A DNA stretch of 43,764 nt from Flavobacteriaceae bacterium (GCA_016780245.1 JADHME010000006.1:1-43764); one strand, 5' to 3'. Shown: positions 1 through 9,788, numbered from the stretch's first letter. Program-made: numbers and translations. The notes: a model not told the origin generated them from the sequence alone.

Positions 1-1292
1 GCACCAAGTGCAAGTATTACTTGATCATTACTTGTAAATAAAGTAGGTGAAATATGAGATGAAGATCTATCTCCTGGTTTATCTTGCCCTAAATATCCAC
101 CTAAATAAGGGCCCATAGTAACATTGTAAAGAAATCCAAGGCCTTTTGTAGCAACTTTTGATCCCATATTGGGTCCTAAAGTTTGAGTAAGTGATACTAC
201 ATTTCCATACTTATCTGAAGTAGTTAAATGTGCTGTATGCTCAAGAACAATGTCCTGGTACTCATATTTTTTAACTTCATTATTATAAGTTATAACCATA
301 TTTGTTGACTCAATCTTATCTGCAATTCTTTTAGCTGTTTCTTTAGATAAAATACTTCTAACAGAATCGATGTTATTCTGATATGGTCTATATCTATATG
401 ATTCTTCAACAGCAGAAGAAACCTTTATAGTCCAATCTTTTTCATCATTAATACTGAGGTTATCAAATGTTTGAATCATGTTTATAGTTATTGACCCATA
501 TGATGGAAGGTTTAGAGTATGAATTTGATAGTTATTAAATTCACCACTTAAAACTTCAGACTCCATAGCTGAATAATTTTTCAAATCATCAAGAGTTATA
601 AATCCTCCATTTGATTGAATATCATCAACCATTTTTTGTGCAACTTCTCCCTCATAGAATCCTTTTTTTCCTTTTTCTGAAATAATTCTAAGAGTATTTG
701 CAAGATCTTTTTGGACTAGAACATGACCATTTCTATATGATTCTCCTTCTGAATCCAGGAAATAGAATTTCGACCCTTCAAATAATTTTAATTTTTCTTT
801 TTCGCTTTGAAATCTTTTAATTCCCCCAGGAAGAACAAGAAAGCCTTCTTCTGCAATTTTAATTGCAGGCTGCATTATTGTTTGTAAATCAAGGTTCCCA
901 TTTTCTTCGTGAAGTTTAATTAGGCCTGCAACAACACCAGGTATACCTATTGTCTTATATCCAAAACTAGGTAACTCCTCATCACTATCTTTAAAGCTTT
1001 GAGGTATTTGAGTAGTTCCATCAATTCCATGGATATTCCCATTTGCCTGCTTGTATATGACTTGAAGTCTTCCTCCAATTCCACTCATGCTTGGTTCAAC
1101 CACAGTCAAAGTAAATGAAGCAGCAACAGCAGCATCAAATGCATTTCCTCCTTTTGAGAAAATCAACTTACCCGTTTCTGAAGCAAGAGGGTGTGGTGAT
1201 GAAATTACACTATTTGAATATTTAGAATTATCCGAACAGCCTATTGCTAAAATTGCTATAATTAGCCCAAATATTTTTAAAGAATTAAGCAT
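1..1292 (-). CDS. ggt: gamma-glutamyltransferase, lipoprotein-type, C-terminus cut by window edge
   Basis: Reverse-strand translation from ATG at 1292: MLNSLKIFGLIIAILAIGCSDN (lipobox), then ISSPHPLASETGKLIFSKGGNAFDAAVAASFTLTVVEPSMSGIGG, ...HTAHLTTSDKYGNVVSLTQTLGPNMGS..., GDRSSSHISPTLF, typical of the GGT family. Runs off position 1, so absent from the ORF track. Confidence 0.9.
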   Translation of the reverse strand, partial: MLNSLKIFGLIIAILAIGCSDNSKYSNSVISSPHPLASETGKLIFSKGGNAFDAAVAASFTLTVVEPSMSGIGGRLQVIYKQANGNIHGIDGTTQIPQSFKDSDEELPSFGYKTIGIPGVVAGLIKLHEENGNLDLQTIMQPAIKIAEEGFLVLPGGIKRFQSEKEKLKLFEGSKFYFLDSEGESYRNGHVLVQKDLANTLRIISEKGKKGFYEGEVAQKMVDDIQSNGGFITLDDLKNYSAMESEVLSGEFNNYQIHTLNLPSYGSITINMIQTFDNLSINDEKDWTIKVSSAVEESYRYRPYQNNIDSVRSILSKETAKRIADKIESTNMVITYNNEVKKYEYQDIVLEHTAHLTTSDKYGNVVSLTQTLGPNMGSKVATKGLGFLYNVTMGPYLGGYLGQDKPGDRSSSHISPTLFTSNDQVILALG

Positions 1293-1328
1293 AAAAAAAA
1301 GGTTTGTAAAATTTACAAACCTTTTTTT
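1293..1328. terminator. bidirectional intrinsic terminator-like hairpin
   Basis: A8 - GGTTTGTAAA-A-TTTACAAACC - T7; 10-bp perfect stem with T-tract on both strands. Confidence 0.75.
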
Positions 1329-1442
1329 AAAGTTTTACTGATTAACCTCAGTTTTTGTAAAAATACCTGGATCATCAGCGGATCATTTGAATTTGAATTT
1401 AATTCTGTTGCTGCATAAGGCATCCTCTCAGAATATGGAGGA

Positions 1443-1724
1443 TTAGGCCCAAGAACAAGAGTAAAAGGAACTGAAATTGTAGAATCCGATTTTCTTAAGT
1501 ATTGAAGTTAAATATTTTGAGGTCTCAAACTCTTGAAAACCGAGTTCAGCAAAACTAAACACTTTGTCTACCATTACCTGAGTAGCCTTTTTGTCATCCT
1601 CAACCATCTGGGATACTTGAGTCTTAAGATTATTTATTTTTCTCTTTGAAAAATTTTGCGAATAAGTATTTTGTAAAGTTCCTACTATTAGAAGGAAGAA
1701 TATGGTTTTCTTTAATTTGTTCAT
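1443..1724 (-). pseudogene. truncated N-terminus of an M20-family amidohydrolase, fused to an unrelated tail
   Basis: Signal peptide plus ...MVEDDKKATQVMVDKVFSFAELGFQEFETSKYLTSILKK, typical of the N-terminus of flavobacterial M20 amidohydrolases; then similarity stops and the frame ends at 93 aa, with no metal-binding/catalytic domain. Confidence 0.7.
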
Positions 1725-1733
1725 AATTGAAAT

Positions 1734-3653
1734 TTAATAATAATGTCTTTTAAAAGATTCTATAGCAGCATAATCAGCAAGGCCCATCTTTTTGTATTTT
1801 TCAGCAGTTTCACTATTTCTTTCTTCAGCTCTTACCCAAAATTCTCTAAGGTCTTGACCTTGGAACATTACACCATCTTTTTGCGTTTGGTGGAAAAAAA
1901 TTGCCTTTCTTTTTCTCAGTACCTGAGCTGGACTCATTGGAACAGCCATGTCAATATCATGAATATCCCAGTCCAGCCATGCTCCTCTGTATAACCACAA
2001 CCAACAGTCCTTGATAAATTTTTCACCCTTTAATGTATCTAGGGCATCTAGAATTACATCTAAACACACTTTGTGAGTTCCATGAGGATCTTCTAGATCT
2101 CCAGCAGCAAAAATTTGATGAGGTTTAATTTTTTTAATTAATGAAGCTGTAATTAGTACATCTTTTTTTGTGGGTGGGTTCTTCTTAATTCTTCCTGTGT
2201 CATAGAATGGTAGATTCATAAAATGAGTATTTGAATCTGGAATACCAATATATCTTGTAGCAGCGATAGCTTCTCTTTTTCTTATAAATCCTTTTAAATC
2301 TCTTACAGCTTGTGAATCGATTTTATCTGGCTTGTTATTCTTTAATTCTTTTATTAATACACTGACAGCTACTTTAGAGTCATTATTAAATATATCCTTG
2401 GAAACCTCTATGAATTTAAGTGCATCATGGTCTGAGACAGCAATATTACCTTTTACTTGGTATGCAATATGCACTTCGTGACCTTGAGACACAAGTCTAT
2501 CAAATGTACCTCCCATTGACACTACATCATCATCAGGATGAGGGCTAAAAATAATTACTCTTTTAGAGTTAGGGGATTTTCTCTCAGGTCTAGTTGAGTC
2601 ATCAGCTCCTGGTTTTCCTCCTGGCCATCCAGTAATTGTATTTTGAAAGTGGTTAAACATATTAATGTTTAGATCATATGAAGATCCCTCAAGAGCTAAT
2701 AGATCAGATAATCCATTTTTGTTGTAATCTTCATCTGTTAGTTTAAGTATAGATTTTTCTGTTGTTTCACAGAGCCATACTATTGCTCTTCTTTTCATTG
2801 TGTCAATCCAATCACATGTACTAACAAGCCATGGTGTTTTAAACCTTGTTAATTCACTTGCTGATTCATTATCTAGAACAAGAGTTGTGTTTTTATGATT
2901 CTGAAGGTATGTAGTTGGAATTAATGAGGTAACATTATTTTCTACTGATTTTTTAACAATTAAACTTTTGTGCAATCCCCATGCCATTACAATAATTCTC
3001 TTCGCATTAAAAATTGTTCTAACTCCCATAGTTATTGCCTTAGTAGGGACATTTTCAATACCGTTAAAACTTTTACTTGCATCAAACCTAGTTGTATGAT
3101 CAAGTGTTATAAGTCTGGTCTTTGAGTTGAAATGAGAACCAGGTTCATTAAAGCCTATGTGTCCAGTTCTTCCAATTCCTAGTAGCTGTATATCAATTCC
3201 TCCACATTTTTCAATTTCCTTCTCATATGAAGAACAGAATGTTTTTATTTCTTTCTCACCTATTTCTCCAGAGGGTATATTAATATTTTCTTTAGGAATA
3301 TCAATATAATCAAATAGATTTTCATTCATGAAATGATGATAACTGTTTATATCATCTTTTTTAATACCATAATATTCATCAAGATTAAAAGCAATTACAT
3401 TTTTAAAGCTCAATGATTCATTTTTATGAATCTTTATTATTTCTTGATAAACTATTGAAGGTGAGGAACCAGTAGCAAAACCTATTACACAACTTTTATT
3501 TTTTTCTTGTTTAGATTTAACTAAATCACAAATTTCTCGAGCAATAAGAATAGAAGCTTGTTGTGAACTTTCAAAATTAACAGTGTGAAGTTTTTCAAAT
3601 CTAGTCTCCTCATTGATTCCTGGAGATTGATATTTGAGGTTTTTTTTGGCCAT
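1734..3653 (-). CDS. nagB: glucosamine-6-phosphate deaminase fused to a PIG-L/LmbE-type deacetylase domain
   Basis: N-terminal NagB motifs (GFATGSSPSIVYQEI, FNLDEYYG, LGIGRTGHIGFNEPGS); C-terminal RVIIFSPHPDDDVVSMGGTFDRL (HPDDD) deacetylase motif; 639 aa. Confidence 0.92.
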   Translation of the reverse strand: MAKKNLKYQSPGINEETRFEKLHTVNFESSQQASILIAREICDLVKSKQEKNKSCVIGFATGSSPSIVYQEIIKIHKNESLSFKNVIAFNLDEYYGIKKDDINSYHHFMNENLFDYIDIPKENINIPSGEIGEKEIKTFCSSYEKEIEKCGGIDIQLLGIGRTGHIGFNEPGSHFNSKTRLITLDHTTRFDASKSFNGIENVPTKAITMGVRTIFNAKRIIVMAWGLHKSLIVKKSVENNVTSLIPTTYLQNHKNTTLVLDNESASELTRFKTPWLVSTCDWIDTMKRRAIVWLCETTEKSILKLTDEDYNKNGLSDLLALEGSSYDLNINMFNHFQNTITGWPGGKPGADDSTRPERKSPNSKRVIIFSPHPDDDVVSMGGTFDRLVSQGHEVHIAYQVKGNIAVSDHDALKFIEVSKDIFNNDSKVAVSVLIKELKNNKPDKIDSQAVRDLKGFIRKREAIAATRYIGIPDSNTHFMNLPFYDTGRIKKNPPTKKDVLITASLIKKIKPHQIFAAGDLEDPHGTHKVCLDVILDALDTLKGEKFIKDCWLWLYRGAWLDWDIHDIDMAVPMSPAQVLRKRKAIFFHQTQKDGVMFQGQDLREFWVRAEERNSETAEKYKKMGLADYAAIESFKRHYY

Positions 3654-3758
3654 TTTTTCTTTCTGTTATGAAATTACAAAGTTAATAATGTTTTCATTAA
3701 TTTATTCTCATGTTTTTTTAATTTTACAAATTCAACTTAATATCTCAATTATCTTAAT

Positions 3759-4682
3759 ATGAATACAATCATTATAGGAAGTGGGCCAGCTGGATATACA
3801 GCGGCAATTTATGCAGCTAGAGCTGATCTTAAACCAATTATATATACTGGTTTAGAACCAGGTGGTCAATTAACTACTACAACTGAAGTAGATAATTTTC
3901 CTGGATACCCTCAAGGTATTGATGGGCCAACCATGATGAATGAATTAAAAGAACAAGCAGAAAGATTTGGAACAAAAGTTGAAGTTGATTTTATTTCAAA
4001 AGTAGAATTTTCTAAAGAAAAAGGAGGTTTACATAAGATATACACTCAAAATGGAGATGAAATTCAATCTAAAGCAATAATAATATGTACAGGTGCTTCA
4101 GCTAAATATCTTGGTCTCCCAAGTGAGCAAAAACTCATAGGGGGTGGAGTTTCAGCTTGTGCAGTTTGTGATGGCTTCTTTTATAAAAATCAAGATGTTG
4201 CTGTAGTAGGTGGAGGAGATAGTGCTATTGAGGAAGCAACATATTTAGCAAAAATTTGTAATAATGTTACCATGTTAGTAAGAAAGGATCACTTTAGAGC
4301 TTCAAAGGCAATGCAACATCGATTAAGCAATTTTAAAAATATTAATGTGTTTTTTAATTCTGAAATAGATGAAGTATTGGGAAACAATGTTGTTGAAGGA
4401 ATAAAAATTAAAAATAATATCACCAATGAGTTTTCTCAAGTTAATATTTCGGGTTTATTCATTGCCATTGGCCACACTCCAAATACAGATATTTTTAAGG
4501 GTATTGTTGATATGGATGATAGCGGATATATATTAACAGACAAGACTTCAACAAAAACAAACATACCTGGTGTTTTTGCTGCAGGTGATGTACAAGATAA
4601 AGATTATAGACAAGCAATTACAGCTGCTGGTACTGGTTGTATGGCAGCCCTTGATGCAGAAAGATATTTACAAGAAATTTAA
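3759..4682 (+). CDS. trxB: thioredoxin-disulfide reductase
   Basis: GSGPAGYTAAIYAARADL, redox motif CAVCDG, GGGDSAIEEATYL, GVFAAGDVQD. Confidence 0.97.
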   Translation: MNTIIIGSGPAGYTAAIYAARADLKPIIYTGLEPGGQLTTTTEVDNFPGYPQGIDGPTMMNELKEQAERFGTKVEVDFISKVEFSKEKGGLHKIYTQNGDEIQSKAIIICTGASAKYLGLPSEQKLIGGGVSACAVCDGFFYKNQDVAVVGGGDSAIEEATYLAKICNNVTMLVRKDHFRASKAMQHRLSNFKNINVFFNSEIDEVLGNNVVEGIKIKNNITNEFSQVNISGLFIAIGHTPNTDIFKGIVDMDDSGYILTDKTSTKTNIPGVFAAGDVQDKDYRQAITAAGTGCMAALDAERYLQEI

Positions 4683-5800
4683 ATTCTTTTTGATGCTTTT
4701 AACCACCTTACAGGAAGGTTGTCATTTAAGGCATCTTGATAATCACTTTCAAGACAAGGTAAAAATTTAATTTTATCATTACTGGCTGAGGTTACTGTCA
4801 TCCACCATCTTTCTGAAATTTTACTTTTATAAAAAATAATATCCCTGCTTGAAGTTTGAACTATATATTTAAAAAACAGTTGAGAGTCGTCAAAGTTTGA
4901 TTCATTTATTCTATTATTTAAACTGTCAATGAAATACCAAATTATTTCAGAATATAATTTATTTGAAACCTGATTTTTATTTAAGTCAAACAATCCAAAA
5001 AAGGATGTCTTATTACTTTGACCTGCATATTTACTTAATATACAAGCAAGTCTTGTGTCTATTCCATTAGGATTAGAGTTTCCAGGGAATGATAATGATT
5101 TCATGTCAAAACCAACTATATCAGCATCTCGAATAATTGGCTCAGCTCTCATATTATTTTCTGTAATTTGACCCAATGAAATTTTTTCAAAGAATAATTT
5201 ATCCATTAGCTCTATCTCTTCATATGAGCATAAGTGTCTTTGGTAGCCTATATTTGTAAAATCATTTAATTTGTTAGAATCATCCAGTATAATTTTATTC
5301 ATGTATGTTCTACCTGAAATTATATCTGAATCTTGATATAAGTCAAATTGATTATCAATTGATACAATATTTACTTTATCAGAGTATGAATCAAAAGATT
5401 TAAAGACTGGATAAATAATATCATTGCTTCCTCCAATTATTACTAAAGTAATTTTTTTTGAATGTAATTCCTTACATATATCATATAGGGCATGATAAGT
5501 ATCATCAACAGTATTTCCATTGGGAAGATCACCTAAATCACATATGGATATCTTCCATTTACCCTCTTTTAGTTTGTAAAGCTCCTTTCTAAGAATGTTT
5601 AACTCTTGTATATCAGATTCAAAATAAGAGTTTCTAGTTTCACTAATTCCAATTATGCAAAGATTTGATGAATCAATATCAGGAATACCTGATTGGTCTC
5701 TATGAAATTTTATTTTATTAAAAAGTGATCCTTGTAAGTGATTTTCATCAAATTCGTCGAGTAAATTTTCTGAAACAGGTTTTAATAGCTCAAGGCTCAT
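4679..5800 (-). CDS. arginase/formimidoylglutamase-fold protein, probable pseudoenzyme
   Basis: 373 aa with ureohydrolase-like layout (LVIIGGSNDIIYPVF, VSIDNQFDLYQDSD, DIVGFDMKSLSFPG) but canonical metal-ligand motifs altered. Confidence 0.75.
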   Translation of the reverse strand: MSLELLKPVSENLLDEFDENHLQGSLFNKIKFHRDQSGIPDIDSSNLCIIGISETRNSYFESDIQELNILRKELYKLKEGKWKISICDLGDLPNGNTVDDTYHALYDICKELHSKKITLVIIGGSNDIIYPVFKSFDSYSDKVNIVSIDNQFDLYQDSDIISGRTYMNKIILDDSNKLNDFTNIGYQRHLCSYEEIELMDKLFFEKISLGQITENNMRAEPIIRDADIVGFDMKSLSFPGNSNPNGIDTRLACILSKYAGQSNKTSFFGLFDLNKNQVSNKLYSEIIWYFIDSLNNRINESNFDDSQLFFKYIVQTSSRDIIFYKSKISERWWMTVTSASNDKIKFLPCLESDYQDALNDNLPVRWLKASKRI

Positions 5801-8247
5801 TTTTTCTTTTTTGGATTTAGATATTCTTTAGCAATATCTAATGTAATAGTTTTAGGGTCAATTTCTTTTGGAATTTCTATTTTCTTCTTACCCATTGAGA
5901 TAACTGACCTACCCCATCTACCTTTTTCAAGCTTTATGCCTTCATCAACCCACTCAGCAATTAATTTTTCTTTTTCCTTTTTTAATTTTAACTCAATTAG
6001 TTCTTCAATATTATCTATTGTAAGATTATCAAAGTCATATGTCTTATTTACGTTAATAAATATTTCATTCCACTTTATAAATGGTCCAAACCTACCCTTT
6101 CCCTTTGTTACTGGTAAATCATTATAAATGTGAATAGGTTCATCTGCTTTTAATTTTTCGTCAATCAGCGGAATTGCAGAGTCTATATCAACTGAATGTG
6201 GATCAATTTCCTTTGGTATTGAAATAGATTTTGATGAATATTTTAAATATGGTCCATATCTACCATTATTGACAGTTACAATCTCTCCCTTATAAGTTCC
6301 AATTTCCTTAGGAAACTTAAATAGTTCTAGTGCTTCGTCTAAAGTTATTGTGTCTAACTGCTGTTCTGAAGTTAGGCTAGCAAAAATTGGTTTATCCTCA
6401 TCATCAACTGTTCCTATTTGAGCAATTGGACCAAACTTTCCAAGCCTTACCTTAACAACACTTCCTGAAACTGGATCATCTCCTAAAATTTTTTCACCAG
6501 ATTGTCTTTCAGCTGTATCTTTTACAATATTTACATTCGTATGAAAATCTGTATAAAATTGTTTGATTATATCAGTCCAATTTTGATTTCCCTCAGCTAT
6601 CTTATCAAAACTTTTTTCAACCTCTGCTGTAAATCCGTAATCAAGGATATTATTGAAATTATCAACTAAAAAGTCATTTACAATTATCCCAATATCAGTA
6701 GGTATGAGCTTACCTTTGTTAGAACCAGTCTTTTCAGTTGAAGTACTCTCAATAATATCTCCATTTTTTAGTTCTATGGATTTGTATGTCCTTTCTTGGC
6801 CTTCGTTATCACCTTTTGATACATAACCTCTGTTTTGTATTGTTGATATTGTAGTAGCATAAGTTGCAGGTCTACCAATACCAAGTTCCTCCAATTTTTT
6901 TACTAAAGATGCTTCGGTATACCTTGAGGGGGGTCTAGTGAATGACTCTCTTGATGTAATATTAATTAAATCTAGATTTTCATTAACATTTAATTGTGGT
7001 AAAGTGCCTTTTTCTTCCTGTGTCTCATCATCAGTTCCTTCATTATAAACTCTAAGAAAACCATCAAATTTAATTACTTCACCTCTTGCAATGAATATTT
7101 CATCAAAAGAGTTAGAGTTGATTTTTACAACTGTTCTCTCAATTTGTGCATCTGACATTTGTGAGGAAATTGTCCTTCTCCATATAAGTTGATACAATCT
7201 TTGCTGATCATAATCGGAGGAAATATCTTCAACAGAAACATCTGTTGGTCTAACAGCTTCATGAGCCTCTTGAGCTGATTTATTTTTATTTTTATAATTT
7301 CTAAGATTTACATAACTATCTCCATACGTACTCTCAATTTTAGATAAAATTGATGATTTAGCTTCTCCTGATATAGTAACACTATCTGTTCTCATATATG
7401 TTATTAAACCTGCTTCATATAGTTTTTGAGCAGTTGACATTGTCCTAGTAACACCAAAGCCTAATTTCCTTGAAGCCTCTTGCTGAAGGGTTGATGTAGT
7501 AAAAGGAGGTGTAGGAGATTTCTTAGCTGGTTTTTTTTCTACATTAGACACAGTATATGTACTATTGATATTTTTTTGAAGAAATGCCTTAACTTCTTCA
7601 GCAGAATCAAATTTATTGTTTAGCTCAGCCTTAAGATTGACTCCACTAGAATTTTTAAAAGTTCCAATTGACTTGTAAGTGCTATTTGTTAAAAAGTTTT
7701 TAATCTCTCTTTCCTTCTCAACGATAAGTCTTACGGAAACGGATTGAACTCTTCCAGCAGAAAGACCTGTCTTAACTTTTCTCCACAATACTGGAGATAA
7801 TTCATAACCTACTAACCTGTCTAATACTCTTCTAGCCTGTTGAGCATTTACAAGATTATAGTTTATCTCTCTAGGACTATCCAATGCATTTAAAATTGCG
7901 TTTTTAGTTATTTCATGAAATACTATTCGATCATAGTCTTTATTAGTCAAGTTTAAATTTTCAAATAAGTGCCAAGCAATTGCCTCTCCTTCTCTATCTT
8001 CATCACTAGCCAACCAAACTTTATCAGACTCACTAACATACTTTTTTAAGTCTTTTATAACAGGTTTCTTTTCTGTAGGAATTATATATTTTGGTTTAAA
8101 ATCATTTTCAACATCAACTCCTAATTCTTTATCTGGAAGATCTGAAATATGCCCAACACATGACACAACTTTAAAGTCTTGTCCCAAAATTTTCTCGATT
8201 GTCTTTGCTTTTGTAGCAGACTCAACAATTACTAAATTTTTTGGCAT
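5797..8247 (-). CDS. topA: type I DNA topoisomerase
   Basis: NLVIVESATKAKTIEKILG, SDEDREGEAIAWHL, GLITYMRTDS, GIGRPATYATTISTIQNRGYV; C-terminal RYGPYLKY/RFGPFIKW repeats. Confidence 0.97.
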   Translation of the reverse strand: MPKNLVIVESATKAKTIEKILGQDFKVVSCVGHISDLPDKELGVDVENDFKPKYIIPTEKKPVIKDLKKYVSESDKVWLASDEDREGEAIAWHLFENLNLTNKDYDRIVFHEITKNAILNALDSPREINYNLVNAQQARRVLDRLVGYELSPVLWRKVKTGLSAGRVQSVSVRLIVEKEREIKNFLTNSTYKSIGTFKNSSGVNLKAELNNKFDSAEEVKAFLQKNINSTYTVSNVEKKPAKKSPTPPFTTSTLQQEASRKLGFGVTRTMSTAQKLYEAGLITYMRTDSVTISGEAKSSILSKIESTYGDSYVNLRNYKNKNKSAQEAHEAVRPTDVSVEDISSDYDQQRLYQLIWRRTISSQMSDAQIERTVVKINSNSFDEIFIARGEVIKFDGFLRVYNEGTDDETQEEKGTLPQLNVNENLDLINITSRESFTRPPSRYTEASLVKKLEELGIGRPATYATTISTIQNRGYVSKGDNEGQERTYKSIELKNGDIIESTSTEKTGSNKGKLIPTDIGIIVNDFLVDNFNNILDYGFTAEVEKSFDKIAEGNQNWTDIIKQFYTDFHTNVNIVKDTAERQSGEKILGDDPVSGSVVKVRLGKFGPIAQIGTVDDEDKPIFASLTSEQQLDTITLDEALELFKFPKEIGTYKGEIVTVNNGRYGPYLKYSSKSISIPKEIDPHSVDIDSAIPLIDEKLKADEPIHIYNDLPVTKGKGRFGPFIKWNEIFINVNKTYDFDNLTIDNIEELIELKLKKEKEKLIAEWVDEGIKLEKGRWGRSVISMGKKKIEIPKEIDPKTITLDIAKEYLNPKKKK

Positions 8248-8355
8248 ATTTTATTTTTTTGGGCCTAAATGTAAATAGATTTATTCTTTTGATTCAAAAA
8301 ATAATAAAAATTTTAAAATTTGTTTAACATAATTGCTAGTTAGTTTTAAAGAAAG

Positions 8356-8363
8356 TAATTTTG
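8356..8363 (+). promoter_or_regulatory. candidate Bacteroidota sigma-ABfr -7 box (TAATTTTG)
   Basis: Matches TAnnTTTG, 7 nt before the ATG at 8371. Confidence 0.4.
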
Positions 8364-8370
8364 TATTAAG

Positions 8371-9735
8371 ATGAAAATTGAGCAAATATATACTAAGTGT
8401 TTATCACAAGGTTCGTACTATATTGAGAGTAATAATGAGGTAGCTATTATTGACCCCTTAAGAGAGGCTGATATATATATATCTAAAGCTAAAACAAGTA
8501 ATTCAAAAATCAAATTCATTTTTGAAACACACATTCACGCAGATTTTGTTAGTGGTCATTTAAATCTTGCAAAAAAATCAGGAGCAGAAATAGTATATGG
8601 ACCTAAAACAGAAACTAGTTTTGAAAATATAGTTGCAAAAGATTATCAAGAGTTTAAAATTGGTGATATAACTATAGTTGCAATTCACACTCCAGGTCAC
8701 ACCATTGAGAGTACTACTTATTTATTAAAAGATTCATCTGGAAAAGATCATGCTATTTTTACTGGAGATACTCTTTTCTTAGGTGATGTTGGTAGACCAG
8801 ACTTATCTCAAAATTCTAGTATGAGTAATAGAGATTTAGCCTCAATGTTATTCGATAGCCTTAGAAGTAAGATAATGACTCTAAGTGATGATGTTATTAT
8901 TTATCCAGGACATGGTGAAGGAAGTTCATGTGGAAAAGACCTTAGCTCAGAGACTATTGGAACTTTAGGTGATCAAAAAAGAACTAACTATGCGCTTAGA
9001 GAGAAAATGACAAAAGATGAATTTATTAAAGAGGTTTTAGACGGATTATTAGATCCTCCAAAATATTTTCCTGATAATGTAATGTTAAACAAAGAAGGTT
9101 ATGATGAATCTGATGAAATAATTAATAAGAGTCTTAAGGCTTTAACTGCTAAGGAAGTTGCTAGTAGGCTCAAAGAAAAGATAACAATACTTGATGTAAG
9201 AAGTGCTGAAGATTTTTCATCATCTCACATACCAGGGTCAATTTTTATTGGATTAGATGGAAGATTTGCTCCCTGGGTTGGTGAAATATTAGAAGATGTT
9301 TCTAAAAAACTAATTATAGTTGCACCTGAAGGTAGAGAAAAAGAAGCTATAATTAGACTATCAAGAGTTGGTTTTGACAATGTTATTGGATATCTGGAAG
9401 GTGGAATTAATAGCTGGATTAAAAATGGTGGTATAATTAGCAAAGTATTAAATGAGTCTACATCAAAATTCTCAACTGTAGATAATAATAAAGATATCCT
9501 TGATGTAAGATCAAAAAATGAACATAAAAGTGAGTCATTGCCAAATTCTCTCAATATTCCTTTGATTGATCTAAGTAAATCTATTGATAAAGTTTCTTTT
9601 GAAAAAACATTCTATGTACACTGCAAAGGGGGGTACAGAAGTATGATAGCAGCATCAATTCTTCTTGCTAATGGAATATCAAACTTTTCAAATATTCCTG
9701 GAGGTTATGATAAAATCAAAAATTATAATTCATAA
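8371..9735 (+). CDS. MBL-fold metallo-hydrolase with two C-terminal rhodanese domains (persulfide dioxygenase-like)
   Basis: THIHADFVSGH metal-binding motif, HTPGHT, FTGDTLFLGDVGRPDL, YPGHGEGSSCG; rhodanese domains ILDVRSAEDFSSSHIPGS and ILDVRSKNEHKSESLPNS...VHCKGGYRS. Confidence 0.92.
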   Translation: MKIEQIYTKCLSQGSYYIESNNEVAIIDPLREADIYISKAKTSNSKIKFIFETHIHADFVSGHLNLAKKSGAEIVYGPKTETSFENIVAKDYQEFKIGDITIVAIHTPGHTIESTTYLLKDSSGKDHAIFTGDTLFLGDVGRPDLSQNSSMSNRDLASMLFDSLRSKIMTLSDDVIIYPGHGEGSSCGKDLSSETIGTLGDQKRTNYALREKMTKDEFIKEVLDGLLDPPKYFPDNVMLNKEGYDESDEIINKSLKALTAKEVASRLKEKITILDVRSAEDFSSSHIPGSIFIGLDGRFAPWVGEILEDVSKKLIIVAPEGREKEAIIRLSRVGFDNVIGYLEGGINSWIKNGGIISKVLNESTSKFSTVDNNKDILDVRSKNEHKSESLPNSLNIPLIDLSKSIDKVSFEKTFYVHCKGGYRSMIAASILLANGISNFSNIPGGYDKIKNYNS

Positions 9736-9746
9736 ATACTGACAAA

Positions 9747-9778
9747 TTGGCATAATTTAAATTAATTGAGTAATTTTA
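9747..9778 (+). promoter_or_regulatory. candidate promoter of the miaB-groEL region operon
   Basis: TTGGCATAATTTA (9747-9759) plus TAATTTTA (9771-9778); TTGGCATARTTTA is shared with the groES upstream region. Confidence 0.35.
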
Positions 9779-9788
9779 CAAAAAATTA

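Noticed and set aside
1087-1341. 84-aa plus-strand ORF
   Set aside because: Antisense to the clear GGT reading frame and crossing the terminator hairpin; no recognisable protein features.
9225-9554. 109-aa minus-strand ORF within the MBL/rhodanese gene
   Set aside because: Fully antisense to a well-supported CDS, no known motif.
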